Made by a program: the position numbers and the translations under genes. A DNA stretch of 33,262 nucleotides from Ruminococcaceae bacterium UBA2857 (GTDB lineage: Bacteria; Bacillota; Clostridia; Oscillospirales; Acutalibacteraceae), in contig DEFH01000054.1 in the NCBI GenBank assembly GCA_002350705.1, positions 5,882 to 39,143 on the forward strand, in the 5' to 3' direction. The notes beneath the pieces are model-generated. The model ran no database searches and was not told the DNA's origin. It was given only the letters and a program-made list of their open reading frames with translations. Positions 16,976-24,658 of the stretch are shown piece after piece. The first letter of the stretch is position 1, and every line of letters starts with the position of its first letter.

Positions 16976-18185
16976 AGCCGACACTCCTTTGATATTCTTC
17001 CGCAAGGGCAAGCCCCTTTTTCATATAATCCTCACTGAAACGACGGCTGACAATTTCCGCATAACTGTTGCCGGGTGTCAGCTTCTCTATCTGGTATTCC
17101 ACAATATGGCTGTACTCAGGGAAATTTTTCCATGTAAATGACTGAATTTCCGTTAATGTCTGCACTGCTTTCTGCCTGATTTCGGCATTTCTGAAAACAG
17201 CGGCTGTTTTGATATCCCGTATTGCTTCAAACTGTCTGGTGTCGTTGAAATCAAACTCCGGCAGACTCGCAAGATACAGCATCAGCAAGTGAATAAAACG
17301 AATATCTTTTGTCAAAACTCCTGTCGGGGACAACGGATTGACATCTATTACCCTCAGTTCCACATGATTGATTCCCTTTTCGACAAGCGTTTCCAAACTG
17401 TTCTCTCCGCGGGGTTTCAGACGCACCGGATAATACAGTTCCGATACGGATTTCAGATTGCCGTCTTCAATATAACGTTCAATACTGCCAACATATTTTT
17501 TCAGACTCGTATAATCCAGTATCGGGGTGAAAAAGTTCCAGTAACCACGCTCCGAACAGCGTATCGACGAATAAATATTACTGTCTGTTCCGATTGTCTT
17601 GTCCGCAACAGGACTCGCTGCCGTTAAAAATACTACCAGCCATGCATATTGTGTCAGACGCTTGGAAAGACGCAGATACAAGTCATTCTTGAATTCGGAA
17701 AAATCAGTTGCTCCGCTTGCTGCAAATGCCGCTTTCAAAAGTGATTCCGAAAACGAAAAATTCAGATGTATGCCCGAAAAAAGCATTTTCTTTTTACCGT
17801 ATTTGGCGGCAAGATACCGACGATACAATGACTTATTCTGCAAAATACCATGATACTCTGCAACCGGTATTTCATCCTCTCCGCTGATTTTCGGCGGATT
17901 GGAAAATGCCCACAGCAATTCATTTCTCTTTTTCAGTTCCGTGTTGAGCTGTCTTTGCAGCTGCAAAAGCTGTTCATTCAGTTCTTCCGGATCGGTAAAA
18001 ACATCTCCGATCAATTCCACCTGATTCTCGCAAAAATCACGGTCAATGTTTTTATGCTCCGGAAACGGATGCGGTGTCTGAGCCAGTGTGCCGTCTGCAT
18101 TTACTCGCAGACTTTCTCTTTCTATGCCGAATTCCGCTTCTCTGATATGCTCTTTTATCACCTGATTTTCAATGTCAAATAACAT
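16968..18185 (-). CDS. gshA: Glutamate--cysteine ligase (GshF N-terminal type, stand-alone)
   Basis: It ligates glutamate and cysteine to gamma-glutamylcysteine with ATP. The 405-aa sequence resembles the ligase half of bifunctional GshF: EFGIERESLRV, RDFCENQVELI with DPEELNEQL, LLWAFSNPPKI, LFSGIHLNFSFSE and HVELRVIDVNPLSPTGV. The ATP-grasp glutathione synthetase half of GshF is missing and no gshB is in the window, so the visible product is gamma-glutamylcysteine rather than glutathione. GAGGTGA precedes ATG 18185. The promoter upstream carries a putative Rrf2 operator, suggesting cysteine or Fe-S dependent control. It heads the three-gene thiol operon. Confidence 0.92.
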   Translation of the reverse strand: MLFDIENQVIKEHIREAEFGIERESLRVNADGTLAQTPHPFPEHKNIDRDFCENQVELIGDVFTDPEELNEQLLQLQRQLNTELKKRNELLWAFSNPPKISGEDEIPVAEYHGILQNKSLYRRYLAAKYGKKKMLFSGIHLNFSFSESLLKAAFAASGATDFSEFKNDLYLRLSKRLTQYAWLVVFLTAASPVADKTIGTDSNIYSSIRCSERGYWNFFTPILDYTSLKKYVGSIERYIEDGNLKSVSELYYPVRLKPRGENSLETLVEKGINHVELRVIDVNPLSPTGVLTKDIRFIHLLMLYLASLPEFDFNDTRQFEAIRDIKTAAVFRNAEIRQKAVQTLTEIQSFTWKNFPEYSHIVEYQIEKLTPGNSYAEIVSRRFSEDYMKKGLALAEEYQRSVGCV

Positions 18186-18216
18186 GAAATCACCTCAATT
18201 TTATAATCTATATAAA

Positions 18217-18235
18217 ACCCATTTGTATAGTAGGT
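18217..18235 (-). promoter_or_regulatory. Putative Rrf2 operator at gshA
   Basis: The minus-strand 19-mer ACCTACTATACAAATGGGT keeps the ACCTA...T(A/G)GGT ends of the family seen at nifS and metY. It covers the expected transcription start, a position suited to repression. Confidence 0.7.
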
Positions 18236-18236
18236 A

Positions 18237-18265
18237 ATTATATCATAAATCCCCCTGTCTGTCAA
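18237..18265 (-). promoter_or_regulatory. Sigma-A promoter of the gshA operon
   Basis: On the minus strand TTGACA (18265-18260), a 17-base spacer and TATAAT (18242-18237) form a consensus promoter with an extended -10 TG. The operator lies one base downstream of the -10. Confidence 0.88.
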
Positions 18266-18286
18266 TATTTTCTTTCCATTTCTATC

Positions 18287-18323
18287 CAAAAATTGACAGC
18301 ATTCATTGATATATATGCTGTCA
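18287..18323 (-). terminator. Intrinsic terminator of the Rrf2 gene
   Basis: TGACAGCAT (18294-18302) pairs with ATGCTGTCA (18315-18323). On the minus strand it is followed by ATTTTT. It isolates the regulator gene from the gshA promoter 22 bases further on. Confidence 0.8.
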
Positions 18324-18335
18324 GCCGATTTTCAT

Positions 18336-18752
18336 TCACACATTTTTTGGCTGTGGTTCCATTAAATCCGTCAGCTTCTTGCTGTAGAAAAAATCATGCA
18401 CCATTTTGTCATATTCTTCCCACATCGGCAGAGTACAGCATTCTGATTTTCTCGGACATTCATTCGTCTCATTGGCAAGACACGCTACCGATGTCATTTT
18501 TCCCTCCATCAGCTCCAGTATCTCTCCTACACTGTATTCCTCAGGCTTGCGGCACAGCTTATAGCCGCCTCCCTTTCCGCTTGCTCCTGTCAGCAAACCT
18601 CCTGTTACCATATCCTTTACGATAATTTCAAGATATTTTTTTGACAGTCCCTGTCTTGCCGCTATATCTTTTAACGGAATATAACTCTCACTGTTCTGCT
18701 GAGCAAGGTCAATCATTACCCGAATGGCATATCGCCCTTTTGTTGAAATCAT
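18336..18752 (-). CDS. Rrf2-family regulator, IscR/CymR-like with Fe-S type cysteines
   Basis: A 138-aa winged-helix repressor. It begins MISTKGRYAIRVMIDLA, has the recognition segment GLSKKYLEIIVKDM and the wing SGKGGGYKL. Cysteines 91, 99, 105 and 106 occupy the region where E. coli IscR uses Cys92, 98 and 104 to bind a [2Fe-2S] cluster, so cluster sensing is plausible; Bacillus CymR lacks such a set. ATG 18752 is preferred to TTG 18758 because AGGCGG lies 8 bases upstream. It is divergent from nifS-iscU, and the shared 145-bp region holds two operator-like palindromes, so autoregulation and control of nifS are likely. Confidence 0.93.
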   Translation of the reverse strand: MISTKGRYAIRVMIDLAQQNSESYIPLKDIAARQGLSKKYLEIIVKDMVTGGLLTGASGKGGGYKLCRKPEEYSVGEILELMEGKMTSVACLANETNECPRKSECCTLPMWEEYDKMVHDFFYSKKLTDLMEPQPKNV

Positions 18753-18783
18753 TGTCAAAACCGCCTTTCAATTCTTTTCGCCT

Positions 18784-18813
18784 ATTATACCGCAAGTTCA
18801 ATAGGTAAATCAA
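18784..18813 (-). promoter_or_regulatory. Promoter and operator of the Rrf2 gene
   Basis: On the minus strand TTGATT (18813-18808), an 18-base spacer and TATAAT (18789-18784) form the promoter. A half-conserved operator (ACCTATTGA then a degenerate right arm, 18788-18806) fills the spacer, consistent with autorepression. Confidence 0.65.
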
Positions 18814-18831
18814 GTATTATTTTTTCGATTT

Positions 18832-18865
18832 ACCTATTGACAAAGTAGGTTAATGGGAGTATAAT
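18832..18865 (+). promoter_or_regulatory. nifS promoter with Rrf2 operator over the -35
   Basis: TTGACA (18837-18842), a 17-base spacer and TATAAT (18860-18865). The 19-mer ACCTATTGACAAAGTAGGT at 18832-18850 contains the -35 hexamer, so a bound repressor would block RNA polymerase directly. Confidence 0.82.
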
Positions 18866-18897
18866 ACATCTCATGAAATCGAAAGGAGTCTTTTATC

Positions 18898-20082
18898 GTG
18901 ATATATGCTGATAATGCCGCTACTACCAAAATGAGCCCGGCGGCAATCCATACAATGCTCTCTGTTCTCGAACAAAACTATGGCAACCCTTCCAGTCTTT
19001 ACCGTTTCGGTCAGCACGCTAAGGAAATTCTTGAAAATGCAAGACAACAAATCGCTTCTCTTATCAATGCCGAACCAAGAGAAATTACGTTTACTTCCGG
19101 CGGCAGTGAGGCTGACAATCAGGCAATTCTCTCCGCTGCCGAACTCGGAAAGAAAAACGGTAAAAAACATATTATTTCTTCTGCCTTTGAGCATCATGCC
19201 GTTCTCCACACTCTCCAAAAACTCGAAAAAGACGGTTTTGAAGTCACTCTTTTAGACGTGCATGAGAATGGTCTCATTCTTCCCGAAGAAGTCGAAAAGG
19301 CAATCCGTGAAGATACCTGTTTAGTCACTGTCATGTATGCCAATAACGAAATCGGTACAATACAGCCTATCGCTGAAATCGGTGCAATTTGCAGACAGCA
19401 TAAGGTTCTCTTTCATACCGACGCTGTGCAGGCGGTCGGCCATCTGCCTGTTGATGTCAGGGCTCAGAATATTGATATGCTTTCCGCTTCTGCCCACAAA
19501 TTCCACGGTCCCAAAGGTGTCGGCTTTCTCTATGTCAAAAAAGGAATTCATCTGACAAATCTCATTGAAGGCGGTGCTCAGGAACGTGGCAAACGTGCCG
19601 GAACCGAAAATGTCCCCGGTATTGCCGCTATGGCAACGGCTCTCAAAGAATCTGTCGATTCCATCGACAAAAATACCGCTTATCTCACTCATCAGAGAGA
19701 CCGTTTAATCAGCGGTTTAAAGAAAATTCCTCATTCTGCTCTCAACGGTGATGAAAATCACCGACTGCCAAGCAATGTCAATTTCTGCTTTGAGGGTATT
19801 GAGGGAGAAGCACTTCTTCTCCTGCTTGATCAGAAAGGCATTATGGCTTCTTCGGGAAGTGCCTGCACTTCGGGTGCTCTTGATCCCAGTCATGTTCTGC
19901 TCGCCATCGGAAGGGTACATGATGTGGCTCACGGTTCTTTAAGGCTCAGCATCGGTGAGGACATTACAGACAACGACGTTGACGAAATCATTCGATCCGT
20001 CAAAGAGGTTGTGGAATATCTCAGAGGGTTCTCTCCCATTTGGAGAGACCTTGTCTCAGGCAAAAAACAATTCATTTTATAA
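18898..20082 (+). CDS. nifS: Cysteine desulfurase
   Basis: A PLP enzyme that takes sulfur from cysteine as an enzyme-bound persulfide, here for Fe-S cluster assembly on the IscU protein encoded next. The 394-aa product shows DNAATT at the N-terminus, the FTSGGSEADN cofactor loop, MYANNEIGTIQP, HTDAVQAVGH, SAHKFHGPKG with PLP Lys201, and SSGSACTSG with the persulfide Cys323, the long-loop arrangement of class I (NifS/IscS). Translation probably starts at GTG 18898, 9 bases after AAAGGAG. The gene starts 15 bases before iscU and lies opposite its presumed Rrf2 regulator. Confidence 0.95.
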   Translation: MIYADNAATTKMSPAAIHTMLSVLEQNYGNPSSLYRFGQHAKEILENARQQIASLINAEPREITFTSGGSEADNQAILSAAELGKKNGKKHIISSAFEHHAVLHTLQKLEKDGFEVTLLDVHENGLILPEEVEKAIREDTCLVTVMYANNEIGTIQPIAEIGAICRQHKVLFHTDAVQAVGHLPVDVRAQNIDMLSASAHKFHGPKGVGFLYVKKGIHLTNLIEGGAQERGKRAGTENVPGIAAMATALKESVDSIDKNTAYLTHQRDRLISGLKKIPHSALNGDENHRLPSNVNFCFEGIEGEALLLLLDQKGIMASSGSACTSGALDPSHVLLAIGRVHDVAHGSLRLSIGEDITDNDVDEIIRSVKEVVEYLRGFSPIWRDLVSGKKQFIL

Positions 20083-20095
20083 CGGAGGGGTTATC

Positions 20096-20476
20096 ATGGC
20101 TTTATACAGTGAAAAAGTAATGGATCATTTTCTCAATCCGAGAAATGTCGGTGTCATAGAGGACGCTAACGGGATTGGCGAAGTCGGCAATGCCAAATGC
20201 GGTGACATCATGAAAATGTATCTCAAAATTGAAGACGATATTATTCAGGATGTAAAGTTTGAAACATTCGGCTGCGGAAGTGCTATCGCTTCCAGCTCTA
20301 TGGCAACGGAACTTATCAAAGGAAAGCCTGTTGCACAGGCAAGAGAACTTACCAATAAGGCCGTTGCGGAAGCTCTTGACGGTCTGCCGGATTACAAAAT
20401 GCACTGTTCCGTTCTGGCGGAAGAGGCTATCCACTCGGCACTTGAGGACTACGAAAAAAGAAAAAACAATTCTTAA
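20096..20476 (+). CDS. iscU: Fe-S cluster scaffold protein (IscU/NifU N-terminal type)
   Basis: A 126-aa scaffold on which NifS-derived sulfur and iron are assembled into clusters. The three ligand cysteines are in place: Cys35 (GNAKCGD), Cys60 (FGCGSAIASSS) and Cys104 (MHCSVLAEEAI). The start at 20096 has GGAGG 6-10 bases upstream; a much longer in-frame extension back to 19955 only runs through nifS. There is no obvious GC-rich terminator between it and the metY promoter, so read-through into the metY leader is possible. Confidence 0.95.
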   Translation: MALYSEKVMDHFLNPRNVGVIEDANGIGEVGNAKCGDIMKMYLKIEDDIIQDVKFETFGCGSAIASSSMATELIKGKPVAQARELTNKAVAEALDGLPDYKMHCSVLAEEAIHSALEDYEKRKNNS

Positions 20477-20492
20477 AAAATATTTTTACTAA

Positions 20493-20526
20493 ACCTATTG
20501 ACATAGTAGGTTTATGGTGATATAAT
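20493..20526 (+). promoter_or_regulatory. metY promoter with the best Rrf2 operator
   Basis: TTGACA (20498-20503), a 17-base spacer and TATAAT (20521-20526). The operator ACCTATTGACATAGTAGGT (20493-20511) is the most symmetrical copy in the window, with flanks extending the symmetry to AAACCTA/TAGGTTT, and it covers the -35. Confidence 0.85.
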
Positions 20527-20574
20527 ACAGCTATCCCAACAAAAACAAATTGATCTTTCAGGAGGTGCGGAATC

Positions 20575-20697
20575 ATGTTTGCAGTCTTATCAACACAAAA
20601 CAATATGATGTATTGTCGAATGTTTTACTCCCGGACATATCATATGGCCGGAGTGTTCGGCTTATTTTCCGTGCACCCCTGTAAGATACGATGTTGA
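20575..20697 (+). CDS. Putative 40-aa leader peptide upstream of metY
   Basis: GGAGGTG at 20561-20567 lies 7-9 bases before this ATG, giving one of the best ribosome sites in the region for an ORF of only 40 codons. The peptide has five Met (1, 11, 12, 16, 24) and three Cys (14, 36, 40), including NNMMYCRM and a terminal Cys before the stop. It resembles no known protein and shows no membrane segment. It overlaps RNA segments that can pair with the terminator downstream, so its translation probably matters for metY attenuation. The region could instead be an untranslated sensor RNA; I saw no SAM riboswitch or T-box consensus. Confidence 0.55.
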   Translation: MFAVLSTQNNMMYCRMFYSRTYHMAGVFGLFSVHPCKIRC

Positions 20698-20755
20698 TAT
20701 CACTTTGTATGCCATTTGTCCGGGAGCTTTTCAAAAAAAGCCCCGGTTTCTTTTT
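20628..20755 (+). promoter_or_regulatory. Apparent transcription attenuator of metY
   Basis: Three competing pairings are visible. CTCCCGGACA (20628-20637) is perfectly complementary to TGTCCGGGAG (20717-20726). The same first segment can form a local hairpin with CCGGAG (20648-20653), closed by CATAT/ATATG. The second segment is the 5' arm of an intrinsic terminator (20720-20746) with an 11-bp stem, one bulged A, a CAAA loop and TTTCTTTTT behind it. The long-range pair therefore acts as an antiterminator. The ligand or stalling signal is not known. Confidence 0.7.
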
Positions 20756-20799
20756 GAAACCACAAACATTTACATTTTATTTTAAAGGAGATTTTTGCT

Positions 20800-22083
20800 A
20801 TGAGTGAATATAAATTTGAAACCTTACAGTTACACGTCGGACAGGAACAAGCTGATCCTGCTACCGATTCCAGAGCCGTTCCTATTTATCAGACAACCTC
20901 TTATGTCTTCCACAACAGTCAGCACGCTGCCGACAGATTCGGTCTTGCTGATGCCGGAAACATTTACGGCAGACTGACCAACTCTACCCAAGACATACTT
21001 GAAAAAAGAATCGCTGCTCTTGAGGGCGGCAGTGCGGCTCTGGCTCTTGCTTCGGGTGCGGCTGCTATCACCTACACCATTGAGGCTCTCGCTGCCAACG
21101 GCGGTCATATCGTGGCTCAAAAAACCATCTATGGAGGCAGCTTCAATCTTCTTTCCCATACACTCCCACAATACGGCATTACAACAACTTTTGTTGATGC
21201 TCACAATCTTTCGGAAGTAGAAAATGCGATTCAGGACAACACCAGAGCTATCTATCTGGAAACCCTTGGCAATCCTAACAGTGATATTCCCGATATTGAT
21301 GCCATTGCAGAAATTGCTCACAAGCACGGCTTGCCTGTTGTCGTTGACAATACTTTCGGCACTCCCTATCTCATCAGACCGATTGAACACGGTGCAGACA
21401 TCGTTGTCCATTCCGCAACCAAATTCATTGGCGGCCACGGCACTACTCTGGGCGGTATTATCGTAGAATCCGGCAAATTCAACTGGAAAGCAAGCGGCAA
21501 ATATCCGAACATTGCCGAACCGAATCCAAGCTATCACGGTATTTCTTTCTATGATGCCGTAGGTCCTGCCGCTTTCGTCACATATATCAGAGCAATCCTT
21601 CTCCGTGACACGGGTGCCGCTATTTCTCCGTTTAATGCTTTCCTGCTTTTGCAGGGCGTGGAAACACTTTCCCTGCGTCTCGAAAGACACGCTGAGAATA
21701 CCAAAAAAGTTGTCGAATATCTCAGCAGCCATCCTCAGGTCGAAAAGGTCAATCATCCCTCTCTCCCCGACCATCCCGACCATGCTCTTTATCAGAAATA
21801 TTTCCCCAACGGCGGTGCTTCCATCTTCACCTTTGAAATCAAAGGCGGTCAGGAAGAAGCCTGGAAATTTATTGACAACCTCCATATCTTCTCTCTCCTT
21901 GCCAATGTGGCAGACGTGAAAAGTCTTGTAATCCATCCTGCTTCCACAACTCATTCTCAGCTTTCCGAGGAAGAGCTTCTCGACCAGGGTATCAGAAGAA
22001 ATACTATCCGTCTGTCCATCGGCACCGAGCATATTGATGACATTATCGCAGACCTCGAAAACGGTTTCCGTGCCGTCAAATAA
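20800..22083 (+). CDS. metY: O-acetylhomoserine sulfhydrylase
   Basis: A PLP enzyme of the Cys/Met metabolism family that makes homocysteine from O-acetylhomoserine and sulfide; some members also use O-acetylserine. At 427 aa it has the longer MetY length rather than the shorter MetB/MetC one. Motifs are QTTSYVF, YGRLTNST, the VVDNTFGTPYL cofactor segment and SATKFIGGHGTTLGG with PLP Lys208, then a C-terminal SLLANVADVKSLVIHPASTTH typical of MetY. AAAGGAG precedes ATG 20800. A long leader with an attenuator and an Rrf2-type operator imply control by sulfur amino acid supply. No cysK is in the window, so this enzyme may also serve cysteine synthesis from the CysE product. Confidence 0.94.
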   Translation: MSEYKFETLQLHVGQEQADPATDSRAVPIYQTTSYVFHNSQHAADRFGLADAGNIYGRLTNSTQDILEKRIAALEGGSAALALASGAAAITYTIEALAANGGHIVAQKTIYGGSFNLLSHTLPQYGITTTFVDAHNLSEVENAIQDNTRAIYLETLGNPNSDIPDIDAIAEIAHKHGLPVVVDNTFGTPYLIRPIEHGADIVVHSATKFIGGHGTTLGGIIVESGKFNWKASGKYPNIAEPNPSYHGISFYDAVGPAAFVTYIRAILLRDTGAAISPFNAFLLLQGVETLSLRLERHAENTKKVVEYLSSHPQVEKVNHPSLPDHPDHALYQKYFPNGGASIFTFEIKGGQEEAWKFIDNLHIFSLLANVADVKSLVIHPASTTHSQLSEEELLDQGIRRNTIRLSIGTEHIDDIIADLENGFRAVK

Positions 22084-22116
22084 TACTTGCTCCCATCATT
22101 TATTATCAATACAAGG

Positions 22117-22161
22117 CAAATCTCCCGATCAGAAAACATCTGACCGGGAGATTTGTTTTTT
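22117..22161 (+). terminator. Intrinsic terminator of metY
   Basis: CAAATCTCCCGATCAG (22117-22132) pairs with CTGACCGGGAGATTTG (22140-22155), with one internal mismatch region and a 7-base loop, followed by TTTTTT. Confidence 0.88.
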
Positions 22162-22238
22162 ACGAATGATCGTTTTCATTGTCAGATATTTTCCGATTAT
22201 TTTTAGGTTTTGATATTTCGCAAAAATAATAGAATTAC

Positions 22239-22267
22239 TTGATTTATACTAAAAAATATTATATAAT
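22239..22267 (+). promoter_or_regulatory. Promoter of the ABC transporter operon
   Basis: TTGATT (22239-22244), a 17-base spacer and TATAAT (22262-22267). No copy of the ACCTA...TAGGT operator is present, so this transporter does not appear to belong to the local Rrf2 regulon. Confidence 0.7.
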
Positions 22268-22331
22268 TATTCTATACAATTTCGTTTGATAACACTTTAC
22301 CTTGCGAAATTTTATTATTTAAAAAAGGAGG

Positions 22332-24644
22332 ATGCCGTATTATCGGCAAAAAAACAAAATGATGTATCATCTCAACAAACCGAATTCATCAGTCAGAAAA
22401 ATGATCGGTATGACACTGCTATTTTCCCTTATTGTGAGTATGTTTCTGTGCCTTGCACCGATACAGGTTTCCGCTGAAGAAAAAACTTTTACCGTCGGCT
22501 TTGATGCAGAATTCCCACCCTATGGCTACAAAGACGACAAAGGCGAGTATGTCGGCTTTGACCTTGACTTAGCTCAGGAAGTCTGCAACCGTCAGGGCTG
22601 GACACTTGTCAAACAGCCTATCATCTGGGACAACAAGGATATGGAACTCGAAAGCGGTTCCATTGACTGTATCTGGAATGGGTTCACCATCAACGGACGT
22701 GAGGACAAATACACCTGGTCTGTACCTTATGTGGACAATTCTCAGGTAGTCATTGTCAAAAGTGACTCCGATATTCAGAAACTCTCTGACCTCAAAGACA
22801 AAAATGTAGTTGTACAAGCGGATTCCTCTGCATTAGCCGCCTTTACGGGTGATGATGCCACCGACGAAAACAAGGCTTTGGCCAAAAGTTTCAAAGCCTT
22901 AAAACAAACTGCTGATTACAATTCCTCTTTCCTTGAACTGCAAAGCGGTATGGCTGATGCTATCTGCATGGATATTGGTGTTGCCAATTATCAGTTGGCT
23001 TCCCGTGGAAATGCTTTCCGTATACTCAGCGAACACGTCTCCAGTGAGGAATACGGTATCGGCTTCAAACTCGGCAATACGCAACTCCGTGACCAGGTAC
23101 AAGCTTCTCTTTACGAAATGAAAAAAGACGGCAAATTTGATGAAATCGCCAAAAAGTGGGGCTTAACTGACAGTGTGTGCCTGACTGTACCGGAAGAAAA
23201 AGACAATACCGATATCAACCGTAAATTTACCGTCGGCTTTGATGCGGAATTTCCACCCTACGGCTACAAAAATGACAAGGGTGAATATGTCGGCTTTGAC
23301 CTTGACTTAGCTCGGGAAGTCTGCAACCGTCAGGGGTGGACACTTGTCAAACAGCCTATCATCTGGGACAACAAGGATATGGAACTCGAAAGCGGTTCCA
23401 TTGACTGTATCTGGAATGGGTTCACCATCAACGGACGTGAGGACAAATATACATGGTCAACTCCTTATGTGGACAATTCTCAGGTAGTCATTGTCAAAAG
23501 TGACTCCGATATTCAAAAACTCTCTGACCTTAAAGACAAAAATGTAGTTGTACAAGCGGATTCCTCTGCATTAGCCGCCTTTACGGGTGACGATGCCACC
23601 GACGAAAACAAGGCTTTGGCCAAAAGTTTCAAAGCCTTAAAACAAACTGCTGATTACAATTCCTCTTTCCTTGAACTGCAAAGCGGTATGTCTGACGCTA
23701 TCTGTATGGATATTGGCGTTGCCAATTATCAGCTGAAAACAAGAGGTAATGATTTTCGTTTGCTTGAGGAAAGAGTCTCCACCGAAAAATACGGTATCGG
23801 TTTCCGACTCGGCAACACCGAACTTCGCAACCAAGTCCAGAAAACACTCCTTGAAATGAAAAAGGATGGCACTTTTGATAAAATCGCTTCCGACTGGGGG
23901 TTGGAGGACAGTGTCTGTCTGAATGAATCGGATGAATATCTTGATAAAACGGAAACTTCCTCTGTTTCACAACAAAATAACAATCATACTGCTATCGACT
24001 GGGGCTTTATGCTCAGCGAACTCTCTCAGGGTATGGCAAAAACGCTTCTTGTATTTTTCCTGACACTGCTTTTCTCTCTTCCGCTTGGATTATTGCTTGC
24101 CCTTATCAGAATGTCAAGATTCAAAATCATTCAGTGGATCGCTAAAATTTATATCTCTGTCATGAGAGGTACTCCTTTGATGCTGCAATTGATTGTCGTA
24201 TGCTTTGCACCGTATTATGTATTCGGTATCAGCTTGAATGAAGATTATCGCTTTATTGCTGTCATTATCGGTTTCTCTCTCAACTATGCCGCCTACTTTG
24301 CCGAAATCTACAGAGCAGGCATCCAGGCTGTCCCCAACGGGCAGAGAGAAGCCGCTTCCGTACTCGGTTACTCCAGATCTCAGACCTTCTGCAAAATCAT
24401 CTTCCCTCAGATGGTCAAACACGCACTTCCCCCTGCTACCAACGAAATTATTACACTGGTAAAAGATACTTCTTTAGCCTCTGTTTTGACTTATCTCGAA
24501 ATGTTCACCATTGCCAAACAAATCGCTGCCACTTATTCCAATCTCATTCCACTGTTTGTAGCAGGTGTTTTCTACTATGTATTCAACTTTGTCGTTGCGT
24601 TTGTCATGGAAATGTTTGAAAAGAAACTCAACTATTACCGATAA
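22332..24644 (+). CDS. Polar amino acid ABC transporter: two fused binding domains plus permease
   Basis: A 770-aa fusion. Residues about 22-48 are a signal or anchor segment ending in VSAEE. Two family 3 solute-binding domains follow (about 52-292 and 298-538), each beginning TVGFDAEFPPYGY and spaced exactly 246 residues apart. Residues 554-770 are a HisM/GlnP-type permease with several hydrophobic helices and the ATPase-docking loop EIYRAGIQAVPNGQREAAS near residue 658. The receptors would be displayed outside and tethered to the permease. The substrate is probably a polar amino acid; cystine is tempting from context but unsupported. AGGAGG abuts ATG 22332 with no spacer, so the true start may be ATG 22359 or 22362. 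Confidence 0.93.
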   Translation: MPYYRQKNKMMYHLNKPNSSVRKMIGMTLLFSLIVSMFLCLAPIQVSAEEKTFTVGFDAEFPPYGYKDDKGEYVGFDLDLAQEVCNRQGWTLVKQPIIWDNKDMELESGSIDCIWNGFTINGREDKYTWSVPYVDNSQVVIVKSDSDIQKLSDLKDKNVVVQADSSALAAFTGDDATDENKALAKSFKALKQTADYNSSFLELQSGMADAICMDIGVANYQLASRGNAFRILSEHVSSEEYGIGFKLGNTQLRDQVQASLYEMKKDGKFDEIAKKWGLTDSVCLTVPEEKDNTDINRKFTVGFDAEFPPYGYKNDKGEYVGFDLDLAREVCNRQGWTLVKQPIIWDNKDMELESGSIDCIWNGFTINGREDKYTWSTPYVDNSQVVIVKSDSDIQKLSDLKDKNVVVQADSSALAAFTGDDATDENKALAKSFKALKQTADYNSSFLELQSGMSDAICMDIGVANYQLKTRGNDFRLLEERVSTEKYGIGFRLGNTELRNQVQKTLLEMKKDGTFDKIASDWGLEDSVCLNESDEYLDKTETSSVSQQNNNHTAIDWGFMLSELSQGMAKTLLVFFLTLLFSLPLGLLLALIRMSRFKIIQWIAKIYISVMRGTPLMLQLIVVCFAPYYVFGISLNEDYRFIAVIIGFSLNYAAYFAEIYRAGIQAVPNGQREAASVLGYSRSQTFCKIIFPQMVKHALPPATNEIITLVKDTSLASVLTYLEMFTIAKQIAATYSNLIPLFVAGVFYYVFNFVVAFVMEMFEKKLNYYR
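22491..23966 (+). repeat. Tandem duplication of the solute-binding domain, 738-bp period
   Basis: The segment from 22491 recurs from 23229, an offset of 738 bp (246 codons). Roughly the first 465 bp of each copy are almost identical at DNA level, with only scattered substitutions, while the last 250 bp or so have diverged clearly. The boundary lies after ANYQL in each copy. This uneven identity points to recent gene conversion limited to the first part. Confidence 0.92.
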
Positions 24645-24658
24645 CGGAGGTGTTCAAC

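Noticed and set aside
14805..18185. Ergothioneine biosynthesis cluster
   Set aside because: Only EgtA-like and EgtC-like proteins are present; no sulfoxide synthase or histidine methyltransferase gene is in the window.
20530..20760. SAM riboswitch or T-box in the metY leader
   Set aside because: No conserved SAM-I core and no T-box GGTGG sequence found by eye; a covariance search would be decisive.
20830..22032. 400-codon minus-strand frame opposite metY
   Set aside because: Same reason; metY motifs are complete on the plus strand.
22217..22310. Inverted repeat TTTCGCAA / TTGCGAAA around the transporter promoter
   Set aside because: The left arm lies upstream of the predicted transcription start, so it cannot fold in the mRNA, and one pair of 8-mers in AT-rich DNA may be chance.
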